From assembly GCA_030833985.1 (NCBI GenBank), contig JAURGC010000002.1:1-51407 (forward strand): a stretch of 51,407 nt of DNA. The letters run 5' to 3'. Below are positions 8,699-17,644 of this stretch, in pieces (positions within the stretch are counted from its first letter, which is position 1; each line of letters opens with the position of its first letter). The notes under the pieces were generated by a model, which saw only the letters and a program-made list of their open reading frames with translations, was not told the origin of the DNA and made no database searches. Origin of the DNA: Algoriphagus sp. (GTDB lineage: Bacteria > Bacteroidota > Bacteroidia > Cytophagales > Cyclobacteriaceae). The translations under genes were made by a program, and so were the position numbers.

Positions 8699-9172
8699 AT
8701 GCAAATCAAACTTGTAGTTCTAGGAAAAACAGACCACAGGGCGATACAAGAATTGATAGCCGACTACAGCACACGACTAGGGCATTACATCCGTTTTGAA
8801 TTAGAGGTTATCCCAGATCTGAAGCAGAGTAAATCTCTTTCTGAAACGCTCCAAAAAGAAAAAGAAGGTGAGCTCATTCTAAAAAAAGTACTTCCATCCG
8901 ATGAGGTACTCTTACTGGACGAACGAGGCAAAACCTTTTCTTCTCTTGAATTTGCAGACTTTTTACAAAAGAAAATGAATAGTGGGCTGAAGCAGTTGGT
9001 CTTGGTCATTGGAGGGCCCTACGGATTTTCCGAATCCGTGTACCAGCGGGCTAATGGAAAAATTTCGCTTTCTAAAATGACCCTGTCGCATCAAATGATA
9101 CGCCCCTTTTTAATCGAACAAATGTATCGCGCGATGACTATTCTGCGCAACGAGCCCTACCACCATGAGTAG
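8699..9172 (+). CDS. rlmH: 23S rRNA (pseudouridine-1915-N3)-methyltransferase RlmH
   Basis: The 157 residues from ATG 8699 match the usual RlmH length. The SPOUT-fold features are present: LLLDERGKTFSS in the middle, the SAM-site loop LVIGGPYGFSESVY, and the C-terminal knot HQMIRPFLIEQMYRAM with NEPYHHE at the end. RlmH methylates pseudouridine 1915 in helix 69 of assembled 70S ribosomes. The frame is open 18 codons further upstream, but that extension has no family counterpart. Confidence 0.95.
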   Translation: MQIKLVVLGKTDHRAIQELIADYSTRLGHYIRFELEVIPDLKQSKSLSETLQKEKEGELILKKVLPSDEVLLLDERGKTFSSLEFADFLQKKMNSGLKQLVLVIGGPYGFSESVYQRANGKISLSKMTLSHQMIRPFLIEQMYRAMTILRNEPYHHE

Positions 9173-9274
9173 GTTTATAAATTTTAAGTAGGGATTTTTT
9201 TTAATCAATTAATCGGGTGGAAGTTGATTTATCTGGGCCATGAACCGTGGACTGCCCACTGTAAAAAATTATCC

Positions 9275-9344
9275 TAATGTTAATTTTTTCTCTATTTCTT
9301 GCTCTAATGTTACCAAATTGTTAACTTTCGTTCATTCAGTTAAC
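9275..9344. promoter_or_regulatory. Cluster of TAATGTTA and GTTAAC repeats ahead of the transglutaminase-like gene
   Basis: TAATGTTA occurs at 9275-9282 and again at 9305-9312, exactly 30 bp apart. The palindrome GTTAAC occurs at 9320-9325 and 9339-9344, 19 bp apart, and the second runs into ATTAAC. TAACTTTC at 9322-9329 is one base off the -7 consensus TAnnTTTG. The phased repeats could be operator sites, but the sequence is AT-rich and chance has not been excluded. Confidence 0.4.
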
Positions 9345-9360
9345 ATTAACTTGATGAGAT

Positions 9361-10185
9361 ATGGCAAAAACACTTCCTTTAATGCTCTTTCTCCTAGGAA
9401 TTGCTGTTCTTGGATTTTGCCAAGAATACCGCATTGAACCGATCAATTCCGATTTTTCTGGTTCTGAACTAGCCTATACTAAAACAAAAAACCCTGTTTC
9501 TATTCACCTTTTTGTGAATGAACAAGAAAAAAATACTCCTATAACAAACTGGGAAGCCCTTCTACAAGAGCTTGACCAAAAAGCCTCCAAAAAACCAGAC
9601 TCCTTAGCCCTGCTTCGCCATATTTTTCAAAAAACACATCAGCGCTTATTGAAGAATTACAAACAGCATTCTACGGTAGCAGTTCTTTTAAGCCAAGGAA
9701 AATACGATTGCGTAAGTGGCTCAGCGCTACTCGGCCTCTTACTAGATCGCTATGGATATACCTATGAAATCGTAGAGACAGACTACCATGTATTTTTGGA
9801 AGTACTTCTAAATGGAAAAACAGTGATTTTAGAAAGTACACTACCTGTAGGAGGAATGATCACTTCTACATCGGCAGTAAACAATTACCTCGCTGCTTAC
9901 AGCAGTGAAGGAGACTTAGCCACACGAAACATCAGCGAAGGTCTTGCCGGTACACGCATAAATACCTCTGACAACACCATTTTTAGAAAAGTAAATTTAC
10001 TTGAATTGGTAGGCTTGCAATATTACAACGAGGCCATTGTACATTTTAACCTGCAGGAATATAGAAAAGCGATTGACTTACTCACCAAGGCACTTGCATA
10101 CTATCCATCCGAACGAATTGAAGGACTAAAAGAGTTAAGCATTGAACTTGCCTATCACAGTTATGGATACGATATCCGCAATTGA
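9361..10185 (+). CDS. Exported transglutaminase-like protein with C-terminal TPR
   Basis: This 274-residue protein begins with a signal-peptide-like hydrophobic stretch (5-19). The middle has a transglutaminase/cysteine-protease-like arrangement: Cys117 in YDCVSGSALL at the start of a helix, His143 in TDYHVFLEV and Glu158 in VILESTLP, which would form the triad. The C-terminal 60 residues (EAIVHFNLQEYRKAIDLLTK) form a tetratricopeptide-like repeat. Proteins of this build are predicted to process or crosslink peptides in the periplasm; no substrate can be named. Cys20 follows LGF, which is not a good lipobox, so I favour signal peptidase I. It converges with slyD, 12 bp away. Confidence 0.7.
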   Translation: MAKTLPLMLFLLGIAVLGFCQEYRIEPINSDFSGSELAYTKTKNPVSIHLFVNEQEKNTPITNWEALLQELDQKASKKPDSLALLRHIFQKTHQRLLKNYKQHSTVAVLLSQGKYDCVSGSALLGLLLDRYGYTYEIVETDYHVFLEVLLNGKTVILESTLPVGGMITSTSAVNNYLAAYSSEGDLATRNISEGLAGTRINTSDNTIFRKVNLLELVGLQYYNEAIVHFNLQEYRKAIDLLTKALAYYPSERIEGLKELSIELAYHSYGYDIRN

Positions 10186-10197
10186 TTGTTCACTCCT

Positions 10198-10722
10198 TTA
10201 GTGTACATGCTGTCCATCTGGACCGTGGACATGTCCATGGTCCACCTCTTCTGGTAAGGCTTCCCTAATGCTGACTATTTTTCCTTCAAACTGAAGGTCC
10301 AATCCAGCTAAGGGGGAATTAAAATCCAAATGTACACCCATGTAATCCACCTTAAGCACTTCACCTCGCATCTGATTTCCTTTATCGTCTTGCATCGGAA
10401 TGACGTTGCCTATACGCAGTAAATCTCTATTTTTTTTACCTTCCTCCTTAAAATTAGCTTTGGGAATAATCACTTTTTTGGCCGGATCGTAGTCTCCATA
10501 CCCATTTTCAAAATCAATGGTAATCGCAAAACTATCTCCAACAGCCTTTCCTTCCAAAGCTTCTTCCAGCTTGGGTAGAATGTTGTGGTGACCAAATAAA
10601 AAGTAAAATGGATCCCTATCAGTCACCGTTTCGTACCAACGGAACCCCGTCTCTCCATCATCCACCAGTAGGGTATAAGAAACCGCTACTACTGCATTTT
10701 TTGTTGCAAGCATAGGCATCAT
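10198..10722 (-). CDS. slyD: FKBP-type peptidyl-prolyl isomerase, SlyD-like
   Basis: The protein has 174 residues. The N-terminal FKBP strand (AVVAVSYTLLVDDGE), FLFGHHNILPKLEEALEGK and the FENGYGDYDP segment are typical of SlyD, and the following insert-in-flap region is present. The tail is His-rich (DHGHVHGPDGQHVH), as in metal-binding SlyD proteins. SlyD catalyses prolyl isomerisation, acts as a chaperone and can bind nickel. ATG codons at 10722, 10719 and 10713 are all possible starts. The gene follows the Wzi-family gene by 7 bp and is probably the last member of that operon. Confidence 0.9.
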   Translation of the reverse strand: MMPMLATKNAVVAVSYTLLVDDGETGFRWYETVTDRDPFYFLFGHHNILPKLEEALEGKAVGDSFAITIDFENGYGDYDPAKKVIIPKANFKEEGKKNRDLLRIGNVIPMQDDKGNQMRGEVLKVDYMGVHLDFNSPLAGLDLQFEGKIVSIREALPEEVDHGHVHGPDGQHVH

Positions 10723-10729
10723 TTATTGT

Positions 10730-12421
10730 TTATCGAAACAGGTAGGTTAGTCCCAGCTGCCCAACAAAATTGGTTCGATCATATCCGGGTATAAACCATT
10801 TTTCAGGTTTATTTTCCAAGTACCACTTGTAATTCAACGTATTCACGTATTGAAATTTACCTGAAACTAGTAAGTCGCCAAACCTCCATTCTGGCGCAAG
10901 TGAAAAGACCAAATCGACGTATTTATTTCTAAAATCCTTCACTTCTTCGTAGCGGAAATAATAAAAATCATTGTTGTATTCGATTCGCTCTAATTCAATC
11001 CCTATTTTTTTCATTCCTTCTACCCATGCAATTCCTGCAAAGATTTGATTACTTGCCGGACCGTTACCCAGACCCAAGGGTTGCCCTCGATGCGTGTAAC
11101 CATGCCTCACATGATCGTGAATGTACCAGGTGCGGAGTTGTCGGATATTTTCTCGGATTGTTTGTCCAGAAAAGGTCATCTCAGAACTTAACTCCAAAAA
11201 GCGATTTTCTTTTTTCAAGTCCATCAAGTGCGAAAATCCGAAAGTAAATGCTCTTCCTGATTCCGGAGTTGTAATAAAATCAATGAATGGACGATCATTA
11301 TCCCGCGTCCCAAATTCCCCATAAAATTCAAAGTGCCCTTTGGGGTCTATCCATCGGAAAAAGCCTGCACTAAACTGCTGCCGTTTGGATTGGATAGTAT
11401 CCAGCACTTGCTGGTTTTTCTTTCTCCCGTTAAATATTGGAAGCACATCCTCTAAATCGGCAATTTCCGAACGGTACACATTATTGACGGATGCATATCC
11501 AAAAAACAAACCAGGAACCCACTTGGGTTGGTAGGTAACGATCATCCCTGAAAGTTGACGATCACCGTCTTCTTTTTTTGGATAATATACATCCATCTGC
11601 TGAAAGTTGTAATCAGAATGTGGAGGTAGAAAATTAGACGCCTTCAACCTTCCAGTCAAAACTTGCCCTTCAAATGAACCAATGGCAGATTGAATGGGTC
11701 GACGCGTATTCATCGTGTAATGCAAAAAACCAGGGGCAGAATTTCCCATCAAAAGGGAGTTTCGTCTACCAGGTCCCCACCAAAGGTTCTCGGTAGATAC
11801 CCCCAAGGAAATAGCGTCCAAGTTTAAGCGAAAGCTGGATTGTCCTGGAACTAACTGTTGAAAGGCGCTCTCACCAAAACGCTCGGGTAAATCGATCCGA
11901 TTTAAGTACTCGTAATAAAATAGGATGGTGGATTGCTGTTCAATCGGAAAACCTATGAACTCCTTGTTTTGGGCTTTAACCAGTTCGGGTTGCAACTGCA
12001 AACTGAATTTCCACCATTCGACAAAAGCTCCCAAGCTAATTACCTGCTGCAATCCCCGATTAGGAATCATGGCGCCATCGTTCGTGGCAAATGGATAGGT
12101 AGAGGTGTATTGACTTTTGTACAAAGCAGGGAGAAATAAAAATTTACCTTGCTTACCAAGACGTTGGTGGTAACTTGAAGAATCCAGATCTACCAAGTTT
12201 CCCTCCAAATCAAACCCATGTGCTAATCCAAATGCGGCTGTAGGTAGCAATGGGCGAATCATAAAAGAGGAGGCAGAATCCACTTTTCCGGTCAACTGCA
12301 ATCTACGAAGGTAGTCTTCCAATGAAGGCGCTCCCACTGCAATACTTTGAGCTCTGGTTCCCTGACCGCATGCAAGCATCCCCAACATTCCAATCGCAGC
12401 CGCAAGTATTCTTATTTTCAT
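10730..12421 (-). CDS. Wzi-family capsule assembly outer-membrane protein
   Basis: From ATG 12421 the protein has 563 residues with a signal peptide ending near TRAQ. The region STENLWWGPGRRNSLLMGN and APGFLHYTMNTRRP match the conserved core of Wzi/capsule assembly proteins, and the remainder has the alternating, aromatic-rich pattern of an outer-membrane beta barrel ending in YLFR. In Escherichia coli, Wzi attaches capsule to the cell surface; Bacteroidota homologues are predicted polysaccharide-associated barrels. The start overlaps the upstream lipoprotein stop by 4 bp (ATGA), so translation is coupled. A TTG further upstream would add 16 residues without a signal-peptide character. Confidence 0.85.
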   Translation of the reverse strand: MKIRILAAAIGMLGMLACGQGTRAQSIAVGAPSLEDYLRRLQLTGKVDSASSFMIRPLLPTAAFGLAHGFDLEGNLVDLDSSSYHQRLGKQGKFLFLPALYKSQYTSTYPFATNDGAMIPNRGLQQVISLGAFVEWWKFSLQLQPELVKAQNKEFIGFPIEQQSTILFYYEYLNRIDLPERFGESAFQQLVPGQSSFRLNLDAISLGVSTENLWWGPGRRNSLLMGNSAPGFLHYTMNTRRPIQSAIGSFEGQVLTGRLKASNFLPPHSDYNFQQMDVYYPKKEDGDRQLSGMIVTYQPKWVPGLFFGYASVNNVYRSEIADLEDVLPIFNGRKKNQQVLDTIQSKRQQFSAGFFRWIDPKGHFEFYGEFGTRDNDRPFIDFITTPESGRAFTFGFSHLMDLKKENRFLELSSEMTFSGQTIRENIRQLRTWYIHDHVRHGYTHRGQPLGLGNGPASNQIFAGIAWVEGMKKIGIELERIEYNNDFYYFRYEEVKDFRNKYVDLVFSLAPEWRFGDLLVSGKFQYVNTLNYKWYLENKPEKWFIPGYDRTNFVGQLGLTYLFR

Positions 12422-13077
12422 CTGGAATTGGTTTGAATGGCTAAAATAGAAATTTTGGCAATCGACCAAGATTCATCACAAATAGGCGAAGGGCTATTGG
12501 TTTGCTTGAGCTCGTCCCGCATGAAAAACCGAACAGAATCCACTTTGGAATGTTCGATAAGCTTTTCTACACGGAATCGGCTCGTGGAGGTAAAAGATCC
12601 AAGACACAAGCTTGGCAGGTTGGTTTCAATAGCTCCAGTTTTAGGGTGATTTTGTCTAAAAAAATCGTTGGGAAAAGATTGGTACAAGCAATACGAAGAT
12701 ACACAAGGACTATTTGAAAAGGTAGTGCGAACGACATCAATGCTATCGACACCCATAAACCAGTAATCAGGACCAGAAATCCCATCGTCCCAGTTACCGT
12801 CCCAGCTGTCGTGAATTAAGATCTCAGCAGTCAACTTTAAATAATTGTGGGCAGGCAAGTCGTAAAGGGTAACGGCCACTTCCTCGTTGTTGTAATAACC
12901 TGCAATAGTATCGTTTCTCCAGATAAATAATCGCCCATTTTCAAAATTAGCCAGATCTAATTTTGAAAAGTTGTTATCATAAATTTGAACTTGATTTTCA
13001 ACAGATTCCACACAGGAAGCCAATCCAAGGAACAACAAAAATGCAAAAAGGTGTAGGCTACGCAGCAACTTTCCCAT
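12418..13077 (-). CDS. Hypothetical lipoprotein coupled to the Wzi-family gene
   Basis: This 219-residue protein has a signal peptide with the lipobox LASC (Cys22). The mature part is rich in Asp, Trp and Tyr (SWDGNWDDGISGPDYWFMG), with Cys residues spaced through the C-terminal half that could form disulfides. I recognise no family; a secreted beta-sandwich is plausible. It is first in an operon with the Wzi-like barrel (4-bp overlap) and slyD, and divergent from wecB, so a role in surface polysaccharide export or attachment is the best inference. Confidence 0.75.
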   Translation of the reverse strand: MGKLLRSLHLFAFLLFLGLASCVESVENQVQIYDNNFSKLDLANFENGRLFIWRNDTIAGYYNNEEVAVTLYDLPAHNYLKLTAEILIHDSWDGNWDDGISGPDYWFMGVDSIDVVRTTFSNSPCVSSYCLYQSFPNDFFRQNHPKTGAIETNLPSLCLGSFTSTSRFRVEKLIEHSKVDSVRFFMRDELKQTNSPSPICDESWSIAKISILAIQTNSR

Positions 13078-13264
13078 AAAAAGGGGGTGATTAAAAATTT
13101 AGTCTAACAAAGAAACAAAAAACAAGGCATTTCTTCCAATTTAAAAAAGACAATCTCCCCGTTCCAATACCCTAAGCAAATAAAAATGCCTCTTAGCATT
13201 TAAATTGCTGCTCTCGAATCCTTCCTACATTTCACTAACCCGAAAAAAAATAGAGAGAATCGGT

Positions 13265-13272
13265 TACTTTTA
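13265..13272 (+). promoter_or_regulatory. Putative -7 element for wecB
   Basis: TACTTTTA differs in one position from the Bacteroidota -7 consensus TAnnTTTG and lies 20 bp before the wecB ATG. No clear -33 element was found. Confidence 0.4.
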
Positions 13273-13292
13273 CATGATCTTTCCCTGTTTTT

Positions 13293-14387
13293 ATGCCCCT
13301 TTTTACACTTGTAGCCGGTGCTCGGCCCAACTTTATGAAAATTGCTCCCCTGATTCATGCTTTGCAAAAGAAGCAACGCGAGGACATTGCCGTGGAATTT
13401 CGACTCGTGCATACAGGGCAGCATTACGATAAAAACATGTCTGGGGCCTTTTTTGAGCAACTAAACATTCCTGCTCCCGATGCCAATCTCGGTGGGGGTG
13501 GTGGCACTCAGGCCGAGCAAACTGCTGCAATTATGGTAGCCTTTGAACAGGAATTAATTACCCATCGCCCGGACTTAGTGTTGGTCGTAGGAGATGTGAC
13601 TAGCACACTTGCCTGTTCCATTTCAGCAAAAAAATTACAAATCGAAGTAGCCCACGTAGAAGCGGGCATCCGTTCTGGCGACCTCAGCATGCCAGAAGAA
13701 ATCAACCGCATGGTCACCGACTCGATCACGGATCACTTTTTCACCACCTCCCAAATCGCCAATACCAACTTGCGGAATGCAAGTGTACCGGAAGAAAAGA
13801 TTCATTTTGTGGGCAATACAATGATCGATACGCTGCTCGCTCAGCAACCTCGATTCACCAAGCCTCAAGGTGCTCCCTTTGACCAATTGATCCCTAAAGA
13901 ATATTTTGTAATCACTTTGCATCGCCCTGCTAATGTAGATCAGGTGGAGTCGCTACGCGAATTGATGGAGGCTATTTTGAAAGGAACCGCTGGACTACCT
14001 TTGATTTTTCCAGTACATCCTCGAACGGCTAGAAATTTAGAACAATTGGGAATCTCAGCACCGAATCTTCATTTGATCAGTCCGCTGAGCTACTTGGAAT
14101 TTAACTACTTGGTTCAGCACGCCAAGGGGATTATCACCGACTCGGGAGGGGTGACGGAAGAAGCTTCAGTAATGAACGTGCCTTGTCTTACACTACGAGA
14201 CAACACCGAGCGCGCCGAGACGATTCATTTTGGGACCAACGAACTAGTAGGCACCAATCCAAAAAATCTCAAGCCTTACTTGGATAAAATCCTACGCGGA
14301 GAATGGAAACAGTACCAAGGCATCCCACTTTGGGACGGCAAAACTGCCGAACGCATTGTGGATATTCTCCTCCAACATTACCGTTAA
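13293..14387 (+). CDS. wecB: UDP-N-acetylglucosamine 2-epimerase (non-hydrolysing)
   Basis: The 364 residues carry the family hallmarks in order: GARPNFMKIAPL, HTGQHYDKNMSG, VVGDVTSTLACS, HVEAGIRSGDLSMPEE, TLHRPANVD, HPRT, ITDSGGVTEEA and LRDNTERAETI. The enzyme interconverts UDP-GlcNAc and UDP-ManNAc in the cytosol, supplying ManNAc-type sugars for capsule, O-antigen or teichoic-acid-like polymers. It is divergent from the lipoprotein-Wzi operon, which fits a shared role in surface polysaccharide. No other sugar-nucleotide genes are adjacent, so this is not a full polysaccharide cluster. Confidence 0.95.
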   Translation: MPLFTLVAGARPNFMKIAPLIHALQKKQREDIAVEFRLVHTGQHYDKNMSGAFFEQLNIPAPDANLGGGGGTQAEQTAAIMVAFEQELITHRPDLVLVVGDVTSTLACSISAKKLQIEVAHVEAGIRSGDLSMPEEINRMVTDSITDHFFTTSQIANTNLRNASVPEEKIHFVGNTMIDTLLAQQPRFTKPQGAPFDQLIPKEYFVITLHRPANVDQVESLRELMEAILKGTAGLPLIFPVHPRTARNLEQLGISAPNLHLISPLSYLEFNYLVQHAKGIITDSGGVTEEASVMNVPCLTLRDNTERAETIHFGTNELVGTNPKNLKPYLDKILRGEWKQYQGIPLWDGKTAERIVDILLQHYR

Positions 14388-14611
14388 AAAAAGTAATCCC
14401 TCTCAATAAAAACCCCTTGTCGGCTTTGCGAGATTACAATCAATCTACCCAGCCTCAGGGTGCAGGAGGGGTGTCAATGGGTTGGATTAGGTCAAATCGT
14501 ACCGTGAATAAGGTATCAGAAGGACAAGGGCAAAGGGCAGAGGAAAATTTTTTATAGTTGGGAGAGCAGGAAAATTTGGTGCCAAATAATTACTTCCTAT
14601 TGGTTAGAAAT

Positions 14612-14634
14612 AAAAAAAGCCACCCGAAGGTGGC
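14612..14634 (-). terminator. Rho-independent terminator of the TonB-dependent receptor operon
   Basis: GCCACC-CGAA-GGTGGC (14619-14634) forms a 6-bp GC-rich stem with a tetraloop, and seven T follow on the minus strand. It lies 22 bp beyond the receptor stop. The rest of 14388-14611 holds no gene that I can support. Confidence 0.88.
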
Positions 14635-14656
14635 TTCCAAAATTGTTCAATTAAGA

Positions 14657-17560
14657 TTAGAAAGAAAAACCTAAACTAAAGTTGGCACGAACGCCTGGAG
14701 CAAGCTGTGTAAAGTACTGGTCTTGTGTTCCGTAAGAACTGAACACAAATTCACGCTTATCATTCAATAGGTTTTGAACACCAAAGCTGGCACGAATGCG
14801 CTCGTCTGCACCGAAGCTTTTGTTGATGTTTAAATTCAAAGAATTGAAAGGTACAGCAAATGTATCTGTACGGTTACCAAAGCCTACCATGTTCAACGTT
14901 GGTCCCTGGACGTTGTAATAAATACCTGCTTCCCAACCAGTGCTGAAGTCAGAAAAGGCAATGCCTGTATTAATAATGTAAGGTGCCTGACCAGCCATAT
15001 CTCGCGTATTACCAATTTTTTGGCCTTCACGCGCTGTAAGCTGTCTAGATCTTTTTTCCGTAGCAGACATGGTAATTTGTGACTCGGTAAGGGTCAAGTT
15101 GGTATTCCACTGGAATTTTTCAAGGCTCGAGCTAATAAACTTCAGCGACTTTCTGAATTCCAATTCAACCCCCAAAACAGTTCCATTTCCTACGTTTCTT
15201 GGTTGGAAAGATCCTGGATCAGAAAGGAATTGTACGATTTCGATTGGATTTTCAAAAGTCTTATAAAACGCTCCTAAAGACCACATTTCTCCTTTGGGTT
15301 GGAACATTTCCCAACGCACATCGAAGTTGTTGATATGGGTAGATCTCAAATTACCATCCCAAAGCACTTCAGAACCGCCATTTGCCGTTTCTTGGAACAA
15401 ACCACCAATGAATGTTCTACCTGTAATCGGGTCAAGAATTTCCGCGAATGAGAGTTCCTTAAACGAAGGTCTCGCAATGGTTCTTGCCGCCGAGAAGCGT
15501 AAATTCTGAGTTTCCTTTAGATTCCAAACCAAGTTAAGCGTAGGGAAAAAATCTAAATCATCTAGCATCTCAACTAGGTCATAATTAAGAGTTCCAGTCT
15601 GGTTGGTGCCTGTGTAGAATTGGTTAAACTGTTCCACTCTTAAGCCCAAGATGGCTTTTAAATTTTGGGTTGGGCTCGACTCAAAGGATCCATATCCTGC
15701 AAAATTTGTAACATACCCCTGATATTTATTGGGATTGTTTGGAATGAAATCAGGATTATATCGAACCCCATTTCTGTTGGTAGCAGAAAACAAATTCGAC
15801 TCATTTAGGATAGAATTGGGATTTCCGTCCAAGGAAGTCGCTCCCGTTGGGAATTGAAAACTTTGAATTTCAAAATCTCTGTATTTGAAGGTATAAGCAC
15901 CGCCCATTTTGATTTTCGCCTCACGTGAAAAAGCAGTTAGATTCTTAGTTAAATCAATTTTTGAGGCCACGTTATATTCCTCCAAGTTTCTCCAAATTCT
16001 AGTAGGCAAACCCACTTCTGAAGAAATGGTATTGGTAGGAAGTCTAAATCGAGTAAAACGAATATCTGGATCTTCGATAGTAGAGCGGGTAGGGGCCAAC
16101 TTCCAATTAACTTCCCAAGACCTTCCTTGGATAAAGTGAGTTCCAGAAAGCAAAATACTAGAAAGTCCTCGCTGACTGTACTCCAAGTTGTACTGGCTCG
16201 CTTCAAAATTTGCTCCTAGATTGGTATTTTCAAATGAGAAAAGTCCAGCTTTAGACTCTCCGTTTTGAAGATGAAGTAAATTGAGCTTGTATTTCGAAGT
16301 TTTAGTTTTCAAAGCAATCCCTGCCAATCCTCCAAGGAGGATATTGTTTACTCCATAATTTCCTACTTGTCTTTCTAATGATTCCAATTCTGTTTCATTG
16401 GAGTCAATCGGCTTTGCAAAAAGATTAAACTGGGCATCTTGATAAAATTCGGTTTCATTCTTGTAGGTCAACGCGGCATTGTAACCCCAAGTAGCTTTAG
16501 GGCGGGCAATTTGGTTACCCAAGGAAAGTCCCAATCCAAAATCCATCAAGGAAGTTTGGGCACTCGTACCCAAAGTCTTGTTAAAACCTCTTAGGAGCTG
16601 CTGAAATTCTTGCCCCTTTGCTCCGTTAGGATTCCCAACAACTTCACCAAATTGTGGAATGGTGGTTTTGCCACCCGTAGGATTGGCACGGGTACCGTCG
16701 TCGTAACCCAACCAATCTGTTTTACCTCCCTGATAGGTCAGGTAATTTTTATTGAAGTGCATGGATGGATTCACTCCACCCGAAACACTTAGTTTAAAGG
16801 TTTTCTCTTCAGGGAAATCTTTGGTTTCGATATCGACCACTCCCCCAGTAAAATCAGCTGGAAGTTCGGCAGTAAAAGACTTCGACACCATAATGTTGTC
16901 AATCACATTGGTAGGAAAAATATCCATTTGAATGGTATTTCGGTCTGGATCCAATCCAGGGATATCTACTCCGTTCAATACGGTTTTGGTGTAACGATCA
17001 CCTAGTCCTCGCACATACACGTACTTCCCTCCTTCAATGGATACGCCTGTAACGCGCTTTACTGCAGAAGCTGCATCTCCGTCACCAATTTGACGGAAAG
17101 TACTTGCAGAGATCCCGTCCAACAAATTGGGAGCATTCCGTTTCACAGACATCAAGGCAGATTCTGTCGTACGGATCGCAGCAGCAGATACGGTTACAGT
17201 CTCCAACTCCGATTCTTCTTCTTTCATCAGGATATCGGGGAGCACCGTCACCTTATCTGCTTCCACTAGTACTTCTGTCAGTGAAATGGAGGAGAATGAG
17301 ATGTAAGAGATCTGTAGCATGTAGCTACCAGGAGCAACTTGGATTTCAAATTTTCCATCAAAATCAGTTACTGCTCCTGTAGAAGTTTCTTTAACCAAAA
17401 CGGAGACCCCAAAAAGAGGCTCTCCTGTGGATTCATCAAAAATAGCCCCTCTAATGGTGCCATTTTGGGCAAAAACAAAGCCCGTAATAAATTGGAAAGC
17501 AATGAGAAGTAAAAGAATTAGTAGGGGTTTGATTGGTAACTCTTGTTTCTTGGTTGACAT
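14657..17560 (-). CDS. TonB-dependent receptor with carboxypeptidase-like regulatory domain
   Basis: This 967-residue protein has a signal peptide (about 1-32), then a CarboxypepD_reg-like beta-sandwich (about 34-118, GTIRGAIFDESTGEPLFGVS), a plug domain (about 125-245; YVYVRGLGDRYTKTVLNGV and ADFTGGVVDIETKD) and a long beta barrel ending in the aromatic-terminated strand ANFSLGFSF. Such receptors import a ligand across the outer membrane using TonB energy. It is the second gene of a pair with the beta-helix lipoprotein, separated by 84 bp that contain a strong hairpin. There is no SusD gene, so it is not a typical SusCD polysaccharide system. The ligand is unknown. Confidence 0.95.
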   Translation of the reverse strand: MSTKKQELPIKPLLILLLLIAFQFITGFVFAQNGTIRGAIFDESTGEPLFGVSVLVKETSTGAVTDFDGKFEIQVAPGSYMLQISYISFSSISLTEVLVEADKVTVLPDILMKEEESELETVTVSAAAIRTTESALMSVKRNAPNLLDGISASTFRQIGDGDAASAVKRVTGVSIEGGKYVYVRGLGDRYTKTVLNGVDIPGLDPDRNTIQMDIFPTNVIDNIMVSKSFTAELPADFTGGVVDIETKDFPEEKTFKLSVSGGVNPSMHFNKNYLTYQGGKTDWLGYDDGTRANPTGGKTTIPQFGEVVGNPNGAKGQEFQQLLRGFNKTLGTSAQTSLMDFGLGLSLGNQIARPKATWGYNAALTYKNETEFYQDAQFNLFAKPIDSNETELESLERQVGNYGVNNILLGGLAGIALKTKTSKYKLNLLHLQNGESKAGLFSFENTNLGANFEASQYNLEYSQRGLSSILLSGTHFIQGRSWEVNWKLAPTRSTIEDPDIRFTRFRLPTNTISSEVGLPTRIWRNLEEYNVASKIDLTKNLTAFSREAKIKMGGAYTFKYRDFEIQSFQFPTGATSLDGNPNSILNESNLFSATNRNGVRYNPDFIPNNPNKYQGYVTNFAGYGSFESSPTQNLKAILGLRVEQFNQFYTGTNQTGTLNYDLVEMLDDLDFFPTLNLVWNLKETQNLRFSAARTIARPSFKELSFAEILDPITGRTFIGGLFQETANGGSEVLWDGNLRSTHINNFDVRWEMFQPKGEMWSLGAFYKTFENPIEIVQFLSDPGSFQPRNVGNGTVLGVELEFRKSLKFISSSLEKFQWNTNLTLTESQITMSATEKRSRQLTAREGQKIGNTRDMAGQAPYIINTGIAFSDFSTGWEAGIYYNVQGPTLNMVGFGNRTDTFAVPFNSLNLNINKSFGADERIRASFGVQNLLNDKREFVFSSYGTQDQYFTQLAPGVRANFSLGFSF

Positions 17561-17596
17561 ACAGCGTATAGTAATTGAAGAAGAAAGTTTAATATG

Positions 17597-17628
17597 GAAA
17601 GGAAGGATCCTTGCAAGACCTTCCTTTC
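17597..17628 (-). other. Intercistronic hairpin between lipoprotein and receptor genes
   Basis: GAAAGGAAGG (17597-17606) pairs with CCTTCCTTTC (17619-17628) to give a 10-bp stem with a 12-nt loop. No T-run follows on the minus strand, so it is more likely a processing or stabilising structure, or a partial attenuator, than a full terminator. It could set different expression of the two genes. Confidence 0.65.
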
Positions 17629-17644
17629 TTTTAGTTTTAGTGTA

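Noticed and set aside
14388-14611. Small gene in the wecB-receptor intergenic region (frame 14303-14557)
   Set aside because: The frame begins inside wecB in a different phase and its translation has no protein-like pattern.
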